Position numbers and translations under genes: made by a program
Part shown: positions 34,679-44,743 of the stretch, piece by piece
Numbering within the stretch: position 1 is the first letter of the stretch
How the letters are laid out: each line of letters starts with the position of its first letter
The notes under the pieces: generated by a model
Databases searched by the model: none
What the model was told of the DNA's origin: nothing
Seen by the model: only the letters and a program-made list of their open reading frames with translations
Source of the DNA: Massilia rhizosphaerae
GTDB lineage: Bacteria; Pseudomonadota; Gammaproteobacteria; Burkholderiales; Burkholderiaceae_D
Assembly (NCBI RefSeq): GCF_016093545.1
Contig: NZ_JADKYX010000011.1
Span: 155,615 to 219,614 of the forward strand
Length of the DNA: 64,000 nt
Direction: 5' to 3'

Positions 34679-34726
34679 ATTATAAAAGCAAATGACGTTT
34701 AGGTCAGAATTAAAGCACGATCGTGC
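34679..34726 (-). promoter_or_regulatory. etfBA promoter with upstream palindrome
   Basis: On the minus strand CTGACC (34707-34702), a 17-base spacer and TATAAT (34684-34679). A perfect 12-base palindrome GCACGATCGTGC (34715-34726) lies just upstream of the -35. A TetR-family fatty-acid regulator would be a plausible binder, but that is inference. Confidence 0.7.
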
Positions 34727-34861
34727 GTTTTTTGGTTAGAGTAAAAGCCCTAATCGCGGTCGGTTCGTGCGTGTTCGGATGCTCGGAAAGTAGCCGGCAG
34801 GGTCGCCGTTGGTGGAATAGCCTTGCCCGGCGGGCCGGGCGCTTCGACGTAGAGTCAGTGC

Positions 34862-35119
34862 TTACTTACGGCGCAGCCAGAACGTGAATTCGCCGTTGAC
34901 GCTGGTATGCGCCAGCAGGGCATTGCCCGTCTGCTTGGCGAACGCCTGGAAGTCGCGTACCGAACCGGTATCGGTGGCGACGATGCGCAGCACCTCGCCG
35001 CTGGCCAGTTCCGCGAGTGCCTTCTTGGCCTTGAGGATCGGCAGCGGGCAGTTCAAGCCACGCGCATCCAGGTCCTTCTGGACCTCGATGGTGCCGGTGT
35101 CGATTATGGTTTCGCTCAT
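34862..35119 (-). CDS. tusA: TusA-family sulfur carrier protein
   Basis: An 85-residue protein with the hallmark LDARGLNCPLPILKAKKAL, whose cysteine in the CPxP motif carries the persulfide, followed by EVLRIVATDTGSVRDFQAFAKQTG. TusA delivers sulfur for tRNA thiolation and molybdenum-cofactor synthesis. The ATG at 35119 gives the normal family length; an upstream ATG would add nine unrelated residues. It stands alone. Confidence 0.93.
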   Translation of the reverse strand: MSETIIDTGTIEVQKDLDARGLNCPLPILKAKKALAELASGEVLRIVATDTGSVRDFQAFAKQTGNALLAHTSVNGEFTFWLRRK

Positions 35120-35247
35120 CGATTGCCTGCTAGTTGGTAGGGGCATGGACCCGATAGTACTCCAATTAGCCCATTATGACGCGCCGCACCAAAATTTGGT
35201 ATCCGTGTTGCGTTGTAACAACGGCAATTACTTGACAGGCAGATAGA

Positions 35248-35425
35248 GTTTCGGTGCGAATGACCGAAACGGAGGGATGTGGGTGGGTGGATTGTCATCG
35301 AGTCCTCGGACTCAATGACGCCACGCGTTCAACCAGCTCATGATTTGATTTGGCTCAACGTTGACCCATGTTGAACGCATGGACGGCAAAGCCGTCCACC
35401 CTACCCGCCGCCATCATGGCGGCGG
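35248..35425. repeat. Cluster of palindromes between tusA and alaS
   Basis: The 315-base gap 35120-35434 has no gene but four inverted repeats: GTTTCGGT/ACCGAAAC (35248-35270), GAGTCC/GGACTC with flanking GTCAT/ATGAC (35294-35319), GCGTTCAAC/GTTGAACGC (35325-35379), and a CCGCCGCCAT/ATGGCGGCGG palindrome (35405-35425) just beyond the alaS stop. None is followed by a T-run on the coding side, so they are not classical terminators. Confidence 0.7.
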
Positions 35426-35434
35426 TTACAACGG

Positions 35435-38050
<2,616 letters not shown>

Positions 38051-38179
38051 GTCGTAGGGGCGGATTTATGCAGCTTGCTATATAAAGAAAATCGATTATA
38101 GCGTAGCTGTTGACCGTCAATCGTATCTGCGAGATTGGCTGTTGCAGGATCGACAACCGGAACGGGCACGGGTATGCGT

Positions 38180-38272
38180 GGTGGGCACGGCGTGCCCACC
38201 CTACCAGTACACGGCCGTGGGGTGGACACCCGTGTTTGACGCAGGCCGTAGGGTGGGCTCCCCGAGCCCACC
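38180..38272. repeat. GTGGGC palindrome pair, dispersed repeat copy 1
   Basis: Two imperfect palindromes built on GTGGGCACGGCGTGCCCAC (38181-38199) and GTGGGCTCCCCGAGCCCAC (38253-38271) lie between alaS and the flagellin gene. The same pair, in the same order, recurs at 47016-47099. They look like members of an extragenic palindromic repeat family. Confidence 0.85.
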
Positions 38273-38281
38273 AAATGCAAA

Positions 38282-39943
38282 TCAACGCAGCAAGGCCAGC
38301 ACCGCCCGCGGCTCCCCATTGGCCTGCGAGAGAATCGCCGACGCCGCCTGCTGCAGGATCTGCGTGCGCGTCAGCCGGACCGCGGTGCCCGCATAATCGA
38401 CGTCCTGGATGCGCCCGCGCGCCGCTTCCAGGTTCATCGACGACGTCTGGTTATTGCTGGTCACGACGTCCATGCGGTTGCTGTAGGCGCCCACCAGCGT
38501 GCGCTGCTCGCTCACCGACGCGAGCGCGTCGTCGATCCGCAGCAGCGCCACCGCCGTGTTGTGCATGTCCAGGTCGGCCAGGCCCAGCGCGCTCGCGTTC
38601 ACGGCCGAGAACTGCATGTCGATCAGGTCGCCGGCATCGGCGCCGGCCTGGACCTGCACGTGGCGCATGGACGGGGCGGACGTGCCGATGTCGGGATACT
38701 CGACCTTGAAGTTGCGCAGCGGCCGGTCCGGCGTGCCGGCGCCGGATTCGGCGACGACGCCCTGGGCGTCGCGCGACGGCCCGCCGTCCGCGTCCAGGCC
38801 GCCGATGGCGCCCGTGTCGGCATCCGTCAGGTTCATCGTGTTCGTGATGAAGCTGGCGCCATTGGCCGCGAAGTCCGCCATGAACGCCGCCGTGTCCTGG
38901 TATTGCCCGCCCGTGACGGCCTTCAGGGCAGTGTCCAGGTCGGCCGTGCGGTGCGCGCTCAGATACGTCATCAGGCCCTTCATGCCGCCGTCGACGCCCA
39001 TGCTTTTCAATTGCTGGTGCAGGTAGCGCGACGCGACGTAACCGCCTTCGTACGTGAAACCGCCGCCCGCGATCGTCCCGACGATGTCGTTTGCCGTCTG
39101 GCCGCCGGCCAGCGCGCCGGCCACGCGCTCGTCCGCGCCTTGGATCAGCTCGGCGGTGCCTTCCGTGAACCATTGCGGAAAATTGAAGCTGGTCGAGCGC
39201 AGCATGATCGCGTGCACCATCTCGTGCGCAATGACGCGGTCGTCGTACAGCGGACCCGTGCCGCCGTCCGGCGTGGTGATGTTGCTGAAATCCGCCATGT
39301 CGATATTCAGGGTGACGTCGCTGTCCGCCGCCGTCGAGCCCGACACCGAGGCGAGCACGCCGCCCTTCCCGTCCGTCGTGTCGAGGTTGATCTTCAGAGT
39401 GACGCCGTCCGCCTGCAGGCCGTAGTATTGCTGGACCATGTCTTCGGCGGAACTCAGCCAGCCGGCCCGGAGGCTGTCCAGCACGGCGCGCTTCTGCTTG
39501 TCCTCGCTGCCGTTCGCGGTCGCCTGGAAAAAGATCGTCTGGCCATTGAACGAGGCGCCGTTGCCCGTCTGGGTGATCTGGGTGAGGATCTGGTCCGCTT
39601 CCGTCTGCAGGGTGCTGCGGTCGCGGTCCGTGTACGACCCGTTGCCGGACGCCACGGCCAGTTCGCGCAGGCGCTGCAGCCGGTCGGTGATGGTCGCCAA
39701 GGTGGTGTCCGCCACCTGGAGCATCGACGTGGTGTCGTTGAGGCCGCGCATGGCCTCGCTCATCCCGGTCAGCTGCGACGACATCCGCGCCGCCAGCGCC
39801 TGGCCGGCGGGATCGTCGGTGGCGCCGCCGATGCGCGCCCCCGAGCTCAGGCGCGCGATCAGGCTGTTCGCCTCGTTCGTGTGCTCCGCGAGCTTGCGCT
39901 GGGCAAACAGGGACAGTGATTGATTGTTGATCGAAAGTGACAT
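38282..39943 (-). CDS. Flagellinolysin: flagellin with an inserted zinc protease domain
   Basis: A 553-residue flagellin homologue. Residues 1-~140 are the flagellin N-terminal D0/D1 region (SLSLFAQRKLAEHTNEAN, RLSSGARIGGATDDPAGQALAARM, LQRLRELAVASGNGSYTDRDR), and ~470-553 are the C-terminal D1/D0 region (RMDVVTSNNQTSSMNLEAARGRI, TRTQILQQAASAILSQAN). Between them lies a metalloprotease domain with HEMVH at residues 240-244 and, 17 residues later, FTEGTAEL. His240, His244 and Glu261 fit the zinc ligands of an M9-like gluzincin and Glu241 the catalytic base. This is the published flagellinolysin architecture, which makes proteolytic flagella. A FliA-type promoter lies 29 bases upstream; no other flagellar gene is in the window. 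Confidence 0.93.
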   Translation of the reverse strand: MSLSINNQSLSLFAQRKLAEHTNEANSLIARLSSGARIGGATDDPAGQALAARMSSQLTGMSEAMRGLNDTTSMLQVADTTLATITDRLQRLRELAVASGNGSYTDRDRSTLQTEADQILTQITQTGNGASFNGQTIFFQATANGSEDKQKRAVLDSLRAGWLSSAEDMVQQYYGLQADGVTLKINLDTTDGKGGVLASVSGSTAADSDVTLNIDMADFSNITTPDGGTGPLYDDRVIAHEMVHAIMLRSTSFNFPQWFTEGTAELIQGADERVAGALAGGQTANDIVGTIAGGGFTYEGGYVASRYLHQQLKSMGVDGGMKGLMTYLSAHRTADLDTALKAVTGGQYQDTAAFMADFAANGASFITNTMNLTDADTGAIGGLDADGGPSRDAQGVVAESGAGTPDRPLRNFKVEYPDIGTSAPSMRHVQVQAGADAGDLIDMQFSAVNASALGLADLDMHNTAVALLRIDDALASVSEQRTLVGAYSNRMDVVTSNNQTSSMNLEAARGRIQDVDYAGTAVRLTRTQILQQAASAILSQANGEPRAVLALLR

Positions 39944-39971
39944 AAGGACCGTAACCGGTAACCGAATGTCA

Positions 39972-39998
39972 TTAACGACAACACACTACATTTCTTTA
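39972..39998 (-). promoter_or_regulatory. Sigma-28 (FliA) promoter of the flagellinolysin gene
   Basis: On the minus strand TAAA (39998-39995), exactly 15 bases, then GTCGTTAA (39979-39972), which matches the consensus TAAA-N15-GCCGATAA at ten of twelve positions. It ends 28 bases before the start codon, so class-III flagellar control is likely. Confidence 0.82.
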
Positions 39999-40013
39999 GG
40001 GAATATTTGTAGA

Positions 40014-40766
40014 TCAAGCGAAAGCGGGACCGATGAGGTCGATCCGGTCCGTGCACAACCCGTCCACGCCCCAGGCGAACAGCGTGCGCGCCCGGTCCGG
40101 CGCGTTGACGGTGTAGCAGAACAGGCCGAAGCCGGCCGCCTTCACCGCGGCGGCCCGGGCCGCCGTCAACCGTTTGTGGTCGGTATGGATGGCGACGACG
40201 TCCAGCGCCCGCGCGCGCCGTTCCCAGTCGGGCGGGAGCGACGGCGTCAGCCAGGCGCGCGGCACCTCCGGCGCGGCGTGCCGGGCCGCGTCCAGCGCGG
40301 CCGCGCTGAACGAGGACAGCAAGGGCGCCCGCTCGACCCTGCCTGCGGCGAGCTCGTCGGCAAACAGGGCGGCGGCCAGGCGCGCGACGACGGCGCCGGT
40401 CTGCGCGTCATGGCCGGGCACCGGCTTGATCTCGATATTCATCCACACGCCGTGCGCCTTGCAGAATTGCGCGAACTCGACGAACAGCGGCACCGGCTCG
40501 CCCGCGTAGTCCGGCCCGAACCACGCGCCCGCGTCGCGCGCGGCGAGGTCGCGCGCGTCGATGTCCGCCACCGATCCCGTCCCGGCCACGGTGCGGCCCA
40601 GGTCCGGGTCGTGCAGCACGACGGGGACGCCGTCCCGGGCCAGCATGACGTCGAATTCGATGGCGCGAAAGCCCGCCGCCATGCCGCGCCGCAGGCCGGC
40701 CAGCGTGTTTTCCGGCGCAAGCGTGCCGCCGCCGCGGTGTGCCAGGATTCTCGGATACGGCCACAT
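40014..40766 (-). CDS. ugpQ: Glycerophosphodiester phosphodiesterase
   Basis: A 250-residue GDPD. It begins with the family's catalytic segment ILAHRGGGTLAPENTLAG, and EFDVMLARDGVPVVLHDPDLGRT supplies the metal and second catalytic histidine. NIEIKPVPG and VDGLCTDRIDLIG match the rest of the barrel. It hydrolyses glycerophosphodiesters to glycerol-3-phosphate and an alcohol. No signal peptide, so it is cytoplasmic like UgpQ. GAGGAG precedes the ATG; it follows the DUF1294 gene by 20 bases. Confidence 0.92.
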   Translation of the reverse strand: MWPYPRILAHRGGGTLAPENTLAGLRRGMAAGFRAIEFDVMLARDGVPVVLHDPDLGRTVAGTGSVADIDARDLAARDAGAWFGPDYAGEPVPLFVEFAQFCKAHGVWMNIEIKPVPGHDAQTGAVVARLAAALFADELAAGRVERAPLLSSFSAAALDAARHAAPEVPRAWLTPSLPPDWERRARALDVVAIHTDHKRLTAARAAAVKAAGFGLFCYTVNAPDRARTLFAWGVDGLCTDRIDLIGPAFA

Positions 40767-40786
40767 GATTGCTCCTCGTAAGATGT

Positions 40787-41122
40787 TCAAGCCAGCGTCC
40801 GCGCCAGCGCGCAGAACCCGGCCAGGTTGACGCCGACGGTCAGCCAGAACAGGTGCCGGAACGGCAGCTTGACGGTCTTGTGGCGCAGCCATCGTTGCGC
40901 CAGCAGGGCGCCGGGCCAGCCGCCGGCGAGGCCCAGCAACAGCAAGTCGCGCTCGGGCGTGCGCCGGTCGCCGCGCCGCGCCGCCGCCTTGTCGCGCGCG
41001 TACAGCGCAAAGCAGGCGACGCTGGCGAGCAGGTACGCCAGCCCCACCGCGGACGGCAGGCCGAGGGCCAGCGCGGCATACGCATACAGGGCCAGGAACA
41101 GCAGCAGGGGCAGATACGTCAT
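40787..41122 (-). CDS. DUF1294 family membrane protein
   Basis: A 111-residue membrane protein with helices at ~3-20, ~24-43 and ~88-108. The central DKAAARRGDRRTPERDLLLLGLAGGWPGALLAQRWLRHKTVKLPFRHLFW is the DUF1294 core. Function unknown. No cold-shock domain is fused to it, unlike in some relatives. Confidence 0.88.
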   Translation of the reverse strand: MTYLPLLLFLALYAYAALALGLPSAVGLAYLLASVACFALYARDKAAARRGDRRTPERDLLLLGLAGGWPGALLAQRWLRHKTVKLPFRHLFWLTVGVNLAGFCALARTLA

Positions 41123-41250
41123 GTGTCGCCTTGGTATTTTTTACGAGCAAGACGATTATAGATGCCCTCCGTCCGTTCGCGAACGTACGGAGGGATTGCG
41201 CACGAACGCCTACCCTTGCCTCCTTCGACGTGTCAACACGGGAGACCATC

Positions 41251-41769
41251 ATGAGCTTTGATTTGGGCAATCTGTTGCAGCAATACCTGGGCGGTGCCAA
41301 TCCGAACGTCAACCCGGCGCAGGCCGAGAGCGATTTCGACCACGTGGCCCAGAGCGTGCCGCGCGCCACCGTCGCGCAGGGCGTGACCCAGGCGCTGCGC
41401 TCGGAGCAGACGCCGCCGTTTTCGCACATGGTCAGCCAGTTGTTTAGCAACAGCAATCCCGACCAGCGCGCCGGCATGCTGAACCATCTGCTGGCCAACG
41501 TGGGGCCGTCCGTGCTCTCGTCCGTCGCCGGCGGCGCGCTCGGCAACCTGATGGGCGCCGACCAGGCCCGCGTGACGCCGGAACAGGCGAACCGGGTGTC
41601 GCCGGACCAGGTGCAGGAACTGGCCGCCAAGGCGGAACAGCAGAACCCTGGCATCGTCGATCGCATGGGCGACTTCTATGCCGAACACCCGACCCTGGTC
41701 AAGGCCATCGGCGGCGCCGCGCTGGCGATCGCCCTCGGCCACATGGCGCAGGGCATGCAGCGCCACTAA
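41251..41769 (+). CDS. Uncharacterised 172-residue protein
   Basis: A protein starting MSFDLGNLLQQYLGGANPNVNPAQAESDFDHVAQ. It is helical, Ala/Gln-rich, with a long amphipathic middle and a hydrophobic C-terminal stretch (LVKAIGGAALAIALGHMAQGM). I do not recognise a family with confidence. CGGGAG lies ahead of the ATG. The gene is followed 40 bases later by a DUF3597 gene in the same direction, suggesting a two-gene unit. Confidence 0.75.
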   Translation: MSFDLGNLLQQYLGGANPNVNPAQAESDFDHVAQSVPRATVAQGVTQALRSEQTPPFSHMVSQLFSNSNPDQRAGMLNHLLANVGPSVLSSVAGGALGNLMGADQARVTPEQANRVSPDQVQELAAKAEQQNPGIVDRMGDFYAEHPTLVKAIGGAALAIALGHMAQGMQRH

Positions 41770-41808
41770 ACGCATCCAGCATCCATCCATCACCGACAAG
41801 GATTCGAC

Positions 41809-42252
41809 ATGGGCATCCTGAGCAATATCTTCCACAAGATCTTCCCGTCCTCGCACCCCGCCGCGCAATCCGGCGGCCAGGCCGCCCCGGGCTCCCAGCA
41901 ACGCGCCCCGCAGCCGACGCAGCCACCGGCGCAGCAGCCGGCCCCGCAAACGGCGCCGCAGTCCGCGCAACAGCCGCAGGCGGCACCGATGCAGCAGGTC
42001 GACGTGGAAGCCGTCTTGAACAATATGCAGCAACAGTCCGGTCAACAACTGAACTGGCGCACGTCGATCGTCGACCTGCTCAAGCTGCTCGGCCTGGATT
42101 CCAGCCTGCAGGCCCGCAAGGAACTGGCCGCCGAGCTGCACTACACGGGCGATACCAACGACTCGGCCAGCATGAACATCTGGCTGCACAAGCAGGTCAT
42201 GCGCAAGCTGGCCGAGAACGGCGGCAAGGTGCCGGCCGATCTCAAGGACTAA
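41809..42252 (+). CDS. DUF3597 family protein
   Basis: A 147-residue protein: MGILSNIFHKIFP, then a Pro/Gln/Ala-rich linker (residues ~17-62), then the conserved DUF3597 domain with VDVEAVLNNMQQQ, LNWRTSIVDLLKLLGLDSSLQARKELA and YTGDTNDSASMNIWLHKQVM. The family is widespread in proteobacteria with no established function. The 3' end overlaps the convergent zinc-ribbon gene by four bases. Confidence 0.92.
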   Translation: MGILSNIFHKIFPSSHPAAQSGGQAAPGSQQRAPQPTQPPAQQPAPQTAPQSAQQPQAAPMQQVDVEAVLNNMQQQSGQQLNWRTSIVDLLKLLGLDSSLQARKELAAELHYTGDTNDSASMNIWLHKQVMRKLAENGGKVPADLKD

Positions 42253-43298
42253 TCCGCCAGACTGAGGTTCGCGGGCGTGCCGCACGAAAAGCAATAGCGC
42301 GTGAACGCGTTCTTGCGCGTGCTGCACGCCGGGCAGCGGTCGAACAGGCCGATGCCGCAATGGGGGCAATGGGCCAGGTGCCCATCCTTGAAGTCCGTGG
42401 CGCGCTCGCACGACGGGCACACGCTCTTGGCGATGCGCGCCATCGCCACGTCGTAGCGCATCGTCGTGCGCCGCTGCGCGTCGGGCAGCGCCTCCGCTTC
42501 CTTCTGGCGCGCCAGCCACGCGTGCAGCCAGCGGATCGCGTAGCGGCCGACGACGACCGTCACGACGATGCCCACGCCGTAGCGCACATAGCCGCCGTAG
42601 CTGGGCAAATACGGCACCAGCTCGACGAAGAACGCGAACAGCGCAAAGAAAATGAAGCCCCAGGTGAACGGCCAGTACGTGCCGTTGCGCTTGTATCTGA
42701 ACAATGCGCCGGCCACCAGCAGCAGCGGCAGCGTGACCCCGAGGCGCATCAGGAAGACCTTGCGCTCGGCCTGCCGCTCGGTCGCGTACCGGGCCTCGCG
42801 CGCCGGTTGCAGCAGGGCCTCGTAGGCCGCATCCGCCTTCTGCTCGGCTTGCCTGGCGTCGAGCGCCGCCTGCTCCTGCACCTGGACCGCCGCCAGCGCC
42901 GCGCGCTCGGCGGCGCCGAGCTTGTCGAGATCGCGGTTGCGCGCGATCAGTTCCGCGTCCTGGTCCGGCCGCGCCGTCGCGTGGCGAGTCGCGATCCAGT
43001 CGTTGAAGGCGTCGCGCGCGCTCCGCGTGTTCGATTGGGCCACGCGGTGTTTCTGCCGGGCCTGCTCGAGCGCCGCGCCGGCCTCCTCGCGCGCCTGCTG
43101 CGCCTGCTCGCTCGCGGCCTTCAGCGGCCCCGCCTTGGCGGGATCGAGGAAATGCTCGGCGTCGGGCACCGGCTCGAGATACATCACGTTGTCGACGACC
43201 TGGTTGCCCAGGCCGATCAGGAATCCGGCGAATACGAAGGCGACGAGCCACAAGGCCCGGCGCATCCATTGTTCGGTCCAACGCAATCCTTTTCTCAT
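42249..43298 (-). CDS. Membrane protein with coiled coil and C-terminal zinc ribbons
   Basis: A 349-residue protein of unknown function. A membrane helix at ~14-33 is followed by a long Ala/Gln/Glu coiled-coil region (~55-180). Two or three helices follow (~185-240: LGVTLPLLLVAGALF, WGFIFFALFAFFVELV, VGIVVTVVVG). Near the C-terminus are zinc-ribbon pairs CPSC/CPHC and CPAC/CFSC. The ATG at 43298 has GGAGAG nine bases ahead; an upstream ATG would add fourteen poor residues. A scaffold or regulator at the membrane is plausible. Confidence 0.75.
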   Translation of the reverse strand: MRKGLRWTEQWMRRALWLVAFVFAGFLIGLGNQVVDNVMYLEPVPDAEHFLDPAKAGPLKAASEQAQQAREEAGAALEQARQKHRVAQSNTRSARDAFNDWIATRHATARPDQDAELIARNRDLDKLGAAERAALAAVQVQEQAALDARQAEQKADAAYEALLQPAREARYATERQAERKVFLMRLGVTLPLLLVAGALFRYKRNGTYWPFTWGFIFFALFAFFVELVPYLPSYGGYVRYGVGIVVTVVVGRYAIRWLHAWLARQKEAEALPDAQRRTTMRYDVAMARIAKSVCPSCERATDFKDGHLAHCPHCGIGLFDRCPACSTRKNAFTRYCFSCGTPANLSLAD

Positions 43299-43359
43299 TG
43301 CGGCTCTCCATCGATGGCGGAAGCCGCAGCTTGCCATCAATAAATGGAGCAGGCCACAA

Positions 43360-43386
43360 GAAAGCGCAAGGCGATCACCTTGCGCT
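43360..43386 (-). terminator. Terminator after trpS
   Basis: AGCGCAAGG (43363-43371) and CCTTGCGCT (43378-43386) form a nine-pair stem with a six-base loop; on the minus strand it is followed by TTTCTTG. Only a short T-run, so moderate confidence. Confidence 0.7.
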
Positions 43387-43420
43387 ACCTCACGTGGCGT
43401 TTATCGCTACCCGACGCGGG

Positions 43421-44443
43421 TTAGAAGTAGGACAAGCCCAACGCCTTGCGCACTTCGTCCGTCGTGCGCGCCGCCACCTCGCGCGCCTTCATCGTGCCTT
43501 CCTTGAGGATCTGCATGACCTGGCCCTTGTCCTTGGCCAGCTCCTCGCGGCGGGCGCGGATCGGGGCCAGCAGGTCCTGCAGGATGCCTTCCAGGCGCTT
43601 CTTGACGATGGAATCGCCCAGGCCGCCGCGCACGTAATGCGCCTTCATCTCGGCGAGGCCCTCCTTGTCGGTGTCGAACGCGTCGAGGTAGAGGAACGCG
43701 ACGTTGCCTTCCAGGTGGCCGGGGTCGGATACCTTCAGGTGCAGCGGGTCGGTGTAGACCATCTTGACGGCGGCGCGGATCTCGTCGACGGACGCGCCCA
43801 GGTTGATGGTGTTGCCGAGCGACTTGCTCATCTTCGCCTTGCCGTCGATGCCCGGCAGGCGGCCCACTTCCGGCACGATCGCCTTGCACTCGACGAGGAT
43901 GTCGCGGCCGGCGTTGCGGTTGAACTTGCGCACGATCTCGTTGCACTGCTCGATCATCGGGATCTGGTCCTCGCCCACCGGCACGATCGTCGCCTTGAAC
44001 GCGCTGATGTCGGCGGCCTGGCTCGCGGGGTACGTGAGGAAGCCGGCCGGGATGTCGCGCTCGAAGCCGCGCATGATGATTTCCTGCTTGACGGTCGGAT
44101 TGCGCTCGAGGCGCGCGACGGTCACGAGGTTCAGGTAATAGAACGTCAGCTCGGCCAGTTCCGGGATCTGCGACTGGATCAGGATCGTCGATTTAACCGG
44201 GTCGATCCCCACGGCAAGGTAATCGAGCGCCACTTCGATCACGTTCCGGTGTACCTTACCGATATCATCCATATTGTCCGTGAGCGCCTGGGCGTCCGCG
44301 AGCATGATGAACTGGCGATATTGGTCCTGGTAAGTGACGCGATTGCGCAGGCTGCCGACGAAGTGACCGAGGTGCAGCGGCCCGGTGGGGCGGTCGCCAG
44401 TCAGGATGATGGGCGTGGTAGCGGTGGGGGTTTGCAGACTCAT
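43421..44443 (-). CDS. trpS: Tryptophanyl-tRNA synthetase
   Basis: A 340-residue class I synthetase. The HIGH-type motif is ILTGDRPTGPLHLGHFVGS, and the KMSKS loop is present as KAKMSKSLGNTINLG. The GDRPTG start is typical of the subgroup of bacterial TrpRS found in many betaproteobacteria. Length is normal. It is followed by the hairpin at 43360-43386. Confidence 0.97.
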   Translation of the reverse strand: MSLQTPTATTPIILTGDRPTGPLHLGHFVGSLRNRVTYQDQYRQFIMLADAQALTDNMDDIGKVHRNVIEVALDYLAVGIDPVKSTILIQSQIPELAELTFYYLNLVTVARLERNPTVKQEIIMRGFERDIPAGFLTYPASQAADISAFKATIVPVGEDQIPMIEQCNEIVRKFNRNAGRDILVECKAIVPEVGRLPGIDGKAKMSKSLGNTINLGASVDEIRAAVKMVYTDPLHLKVSDPGHLEGNVAFLYLDAFDTDKEGLAEMKAHYVRGGLGDSIVKKRLEGILQDLLAPIRARREELAKDKGQVMQILKEGTMKAREVAARTTDEVRKALGLSYF

Positions 44444-44743
44444 CGAGTTTTCCTTGGGTGTTTATCTGCCCTTGCCTCGATCCTGCCGCGCCAACAAAAA
44501 CGCCACCTTGGAATCGAGGCGGCGTTCGGAATACCTATCCAATTCACTGGCCGCGCGCAGTCAGCGGCGCCACCAGGTGAGAACAGGATGTGGATACGAA
44601 AAATTCATGGATGGCATGGTTGCAGGTTGACGTGCCGCTGTCAACCGCCACCGCTCGAAAGCCAAAACGCTTCCCCGACTTTTTTGCCAGCTCGGGACCA
44701 TGCTGGATTTTTTGTTGCAATAAAACTAACATTTGGGTGAGTC
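44444..44743. other. Intergenic region with one inverted repeat
   Basis: 300 bases between the divergent trpS and the glycosidase fusion gene. No reading frame is convincing. GGTTGAC (44625-44631) and GTCAACC (44640-44646) form an inverted repeat that could be an operator or leader hairpin for the gene at 44744. The stretch 44690-44735 is AT-richer than the surroundings and is a likely promoter zone, but I could not pick a confident -35/-10 pair. Confidence 0.5.
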
